This document shows, piece after piece, positions 4,403 through 6,532 of a DNA stretch of 6,532 nt. Every line of letters starts with the position of its first letter. Position 1 is the stretch's first letter. The stretch spans positions 1 to 6,532 of the forward strand of contig JAGCRJ010000362.1 in the NCBI GenBank assembly GCA_017964745.1, written 5' to 3'. Both the position numbers and the translations under genes were made by a program. This stretch comes from Lachnospiraceae bacterium. GTDB taxonomy: Bacteria; Bacillota; Clostridia; Lachnospirales; Lachnospiraceae. Below the pieces are notes generated by a model that was not told where the DNA came from, searched no databases, and saw only the letters and a program-made list of their open reading frames with translations.

Positions 4403-6532
4403 ATGAATACACCATTGTCCTGGCTTAGAGATTATGTGCCCGGTCTTGACGTGACCGATCAGGAGTACAGGGACGGAATGACCCTGTCCGGCACCAAAGT
4501 AGAAAACTATTCAAGAAGAGATAAGAATCTCGAGAAGATCATCGTCGGCGAAGTGCTCAGCGTTGAGCAGCATCCCGATGCCGACAAGCTTGTTGTCTGT
4601 CAGGTTAATACCGGCAGCGAAACCATTCAGATCGTTACCGGTGCACCAAATGTACATAAGGGAGACAAGGTTCCCGTAGTTCTTGCGGGCGGAAGAGTTG
4701 CAGGAAGCGCTCACGATGAAGGCCCCGCACCCGAGGAAGGATATCCCATCAAGGCGGGAAAGCTCCGCGGAGTAGAATCCTTCGGTATGATGTGCTCCAT
4801 CGATGAACTCGGAAGCGATGTCAATTTCTATCCCGAGGCAGATCCCGAGGGAATCTATATCTTCCCCGCAGACACCGAGGTCGGAGCCGATGCGGTTGAG
4901 CTCCTCGGACTTCACGATACCGTTGTCGAGTACGAAGTTACCTCCAACAGAGTTGACTGCTACAGCATCATCGGTATCGCAAGGGAAGCTGCCGCAACCT
5001 TCGGAAAGGAATTCAAGCCCCCTGTAGTAAAGGAGACCGGTAATTCCGAGAACGTTAACGATTTCGTAAAGGTTGAGGTTCAGGCTCCCGATCTTTGCCC
5101 CAGATATACCGCAAGACTTGTAAGAAATATCAAGGTCGAGCCTTCACCCAAGTGGATGCAGCACAGACTCGGTGCGGCAGGCATCAGACCCATCAACAAT
5201 ATCGTAGACATCACCAATTTCGTAATGCTCGAGTATGGCCAGCCCATGCACGCATTCGATTTTGATAAGGTTGCGGGCGGCAAGATCATCGTAAGACGTG
5301 CGAAGGACGGAGATAAGTTCGTGACCCTTGACGGCCAGGAACGTAATCTCGATAACGATGTTCTCATGATCTGCGACGGAGAAAAGGAGATCGGTATCGC
5401 GGGAATCATGGGCGGTGAAAACTCCATGATCACTGATGATGCGAAGAATCTTCTTTTCGAAGCTGCAACATTCAACGGAACCAATATCAGAAAGTCCGCT
5501 AAGAGGATCGGTCTCAGAACCGATGCTTCGGGTATCTTCGAAAAGGGCCTCGATCCCAGGAATGCGGAAGATGCAATGAACAGGGCATGCCAGCTTATAG
5601 AAGAGCTCGGTGCAGGCGAAGTCGTCGGAGGCATTGTTGATGTCAAGGAGCCCATCGCCGATCTTAAGAGGATAAAGTTCGAGCCCGACCGCATCAATGC
5701 TCTTCTCGGAACATCATATACCGCAGATGAGATGATCGCCGTCTTCGAAAAGGAAGAACTTGTTTACGACAAGGCCGCAGAAGAGATCGTTATCCCTTCA
5801 TTCAGACAGGACCTCATCGGCAACTGCGATCTTGCGGAGGAAGTCGCAAGATTCAAGGGTTATGACAAGATTCCCACAACCCTTCCCGGCGGCAATGCAA
5901 TGGGAGGTCTCGGACTTAAGAACCGTGTGGAAGAGAAGGCACGTGAGACCGCTGAGATGTGCGGATTCTCCCAGACCTACTTCTACTCATTCGAAAGCCC
6001 CAAGGTATTCGATAAACTTAATCTTCCCGCAGATGCTGCGGAGAGACAGGCTATCAGGATAAGCAATCCGCTCGGAGAGGATTTCTCCGTTATGAGAACC
6101 ATCTCGGTAAATGGAATGCTGGGTTGCCTTGCTAACAACTATAATCACAGAAACGCCGAGGTTAAGCTTTACGAGCTCGGTAATATCTATGTTGCCGATT
6201 CGCTTCCTCTTACCGATTACCCCGATGAGAGAATGCAGTTCACCCTCGGCTTCTACGGCAAGGGAGACTTCTTCACCATGAAGGGTGCGGTCGAAGAGTT
6301 CTTCAATTCCGTAGGAATGAAGGCGAAGAGAGAGTATGATCCCAAGGCGGGCAAGAGCTTCCTTCATCCCGGAAGACAGGCTCTTATCAAGTACGAAGGT
6401 AAGACCATAGGATATCTCGGTGAGGTTCACCCTGCGGTATGCGCAAATTATGAGATCAAGACCAGGGTTTACATCGCTGTTATTGATATGCCCGAGGTAA
6501 TGGATTTCGTATCGTTCGATCACAAGTATCAG
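4403..6532 (+). CDS. pheT: Phenylalanine--tRNA ligase, beta subunit (3' end outside window)
   Basis: This partner of PheS binds tRNA-Phe and carries the editing site that removes mischarged Tyr. The frame is open from ATG 4403 to the last base (710 codons); bacterial PheT is about 800 aa, so roughly 90 residues are missing. The start NTPLSWLRDYVP resembles the usual xxSYNWLKEYV opening. Domains in order: EMAP/Trbp-like tRNA-binding fold (about 43-150, VGEVLSVEQHPDADKLVVCQV, VTGAPNV); the B3/B4 editing domain (about 223-410, with GIRPINNIVDITNFVMLEYG and QPMHAFD); B5 (about 424-495, ending DLAEEVARFKGYDKIP); then the catalytic-like class II core (about 504-706, with RISNPLGEDFSVMRT and LYELGNIY). 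The window ends at HKYQ, where the C-terminal FDX-ACB anticodon-binding domain should begin. Codon use is strongly biased, as in pheS. It is probably co-transcribed with pheS. Confidence 0.98.
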   Translation, partial: MNTPLSWLRDYVPGLDVTDQEYRDGMTLSGTKVENYSRRDKNLEKIIVGEVLSVEQHPDADKLVVCQVNTGSETIQIVTGAPNVHKGDKVPVVLAGGRVAGSAHDEGPAPEEGYPIKAGKLRGVESFGMMCSIDELGSDVNFYPEADPEGIYIFPADTEVGADAVELLGLHDTVVEYEVTSNRVDCYSIIGIAREAAATFGKEFKPPVVKETGNSENVNDFVKVEVQAPDLCPRYTARLVRNIKVEPSPKWMQHRLGAAGIRPINNIVDITNFVMLEYGQPMHAFDFDKVAGGKIIVRRAKDGDKFVTLDGQERNLDNDVLMICDGEKEIGIAGIMGGENSMITDDAKNLLFEAATFNGTNIRKSAKRIGLRTDASGIFEKGLDPRNAEDAMNRACQLIEELGAGEVVGGIVDVKEPIADLKRIKFEPDRINALLGTSYTADEMIAVFEKEELVYDKAAEEIVIPSFRQDLIGNCDLAEEVARFKGYDKIPTTLPGGNAMGGLGLKNRVEEKARETAEMCGFSQTYFYSFESPKVFDKLNLPADAAERQAIRISNPLGEDFSVMRTISVNGMLGCLANNYNHRNAEVKLYELGNIYVADSLPLTDYPDERMQFTLGFYGKGDFFTMKGAVEEFFNSVGMKAKREYDPKAGKSFLHPGRQALIKYEGKTIGYLGEVHPAVCANYEIKTRVYIAVIDMPEVMDFVSFDHKYQ

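Noticed and set aside
5080..5697. 205-codon open frame on the minus strand
   Set aside because: It is a shadow of pheT. The strong codon bias of pheT, with few codons that read as stops in the antisense frame, explains its length; its Ser/Leu-rich product has no domain.
5987..6523. 178-codon open frame on the minus strand
   Set aside because: It is also a shadow of pheT, in a region encoding the conserved class II core on the + strand. No ribosome binding site or family motif supports it.

Overview
The window looks like chromosomal DNA of an anaerobic Firmicute of the class Clostridia, most likely Lachnospiraceae-like. This is inferred from the style of the proteins (a PheS with the low-GC Gram-positive Cys cluster, an ATP-type PEP carboxykinase), AGGA-type ribosome binding sites, a sigma-A-type promoter and moderate GC. 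No species can be named from the sequence. All genes lie on the + strand.

Layout: (1) 2-562 is the C-terminal third of ATP-dependent phosphoenolpyruvate carboxykinase (pckA), closed by a strong intrinsic terminator (584-617). (2) 631-2088 is a GTG-started, multi-spanning GT-C glycosyltransferase of the GT39/PMT_2 type. Its Shine-Dalgarno begins on the base after the terminator T-run. (3) 2085-2113 is a near-consensus sigma-A promoter whose -35 box overlaps the glycosyltransferase stop codon. It drives a structured RNA of about 180 nt (about 2120-2298) that I identify as 6S RNA (ssrS). (4) 2319-3278 is a YihY/BrkB-family inner-membrane protein that starts about 20 nt after the 6S 3' end, with no terminator and no clear Shine-Dalgarno. 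(5) 3318-4337 is pheS and 4403-6532 is pheT, cut by the window edge before its C-terminal domain. Together they encode phenylalanyl-tRNA synthetase.

How the parts relate: pckA is an independent, terminated unit in central carbon metabolism. From 631 onward I see no intrinsic terminator, so the glycosyltransferase, 6S RNA, YihY-like gene and pheST could be partly co-transcribed. The clearest promoter is the one for 6S RNA. The protein genes are ordinary housekeeping or envelope genes. The part most worth a second look is the 6S RNA locus and its tight link to the downstream membrane-protein gene and pheST. I see no mobile element, CRISPR array or unknown defence-like system.
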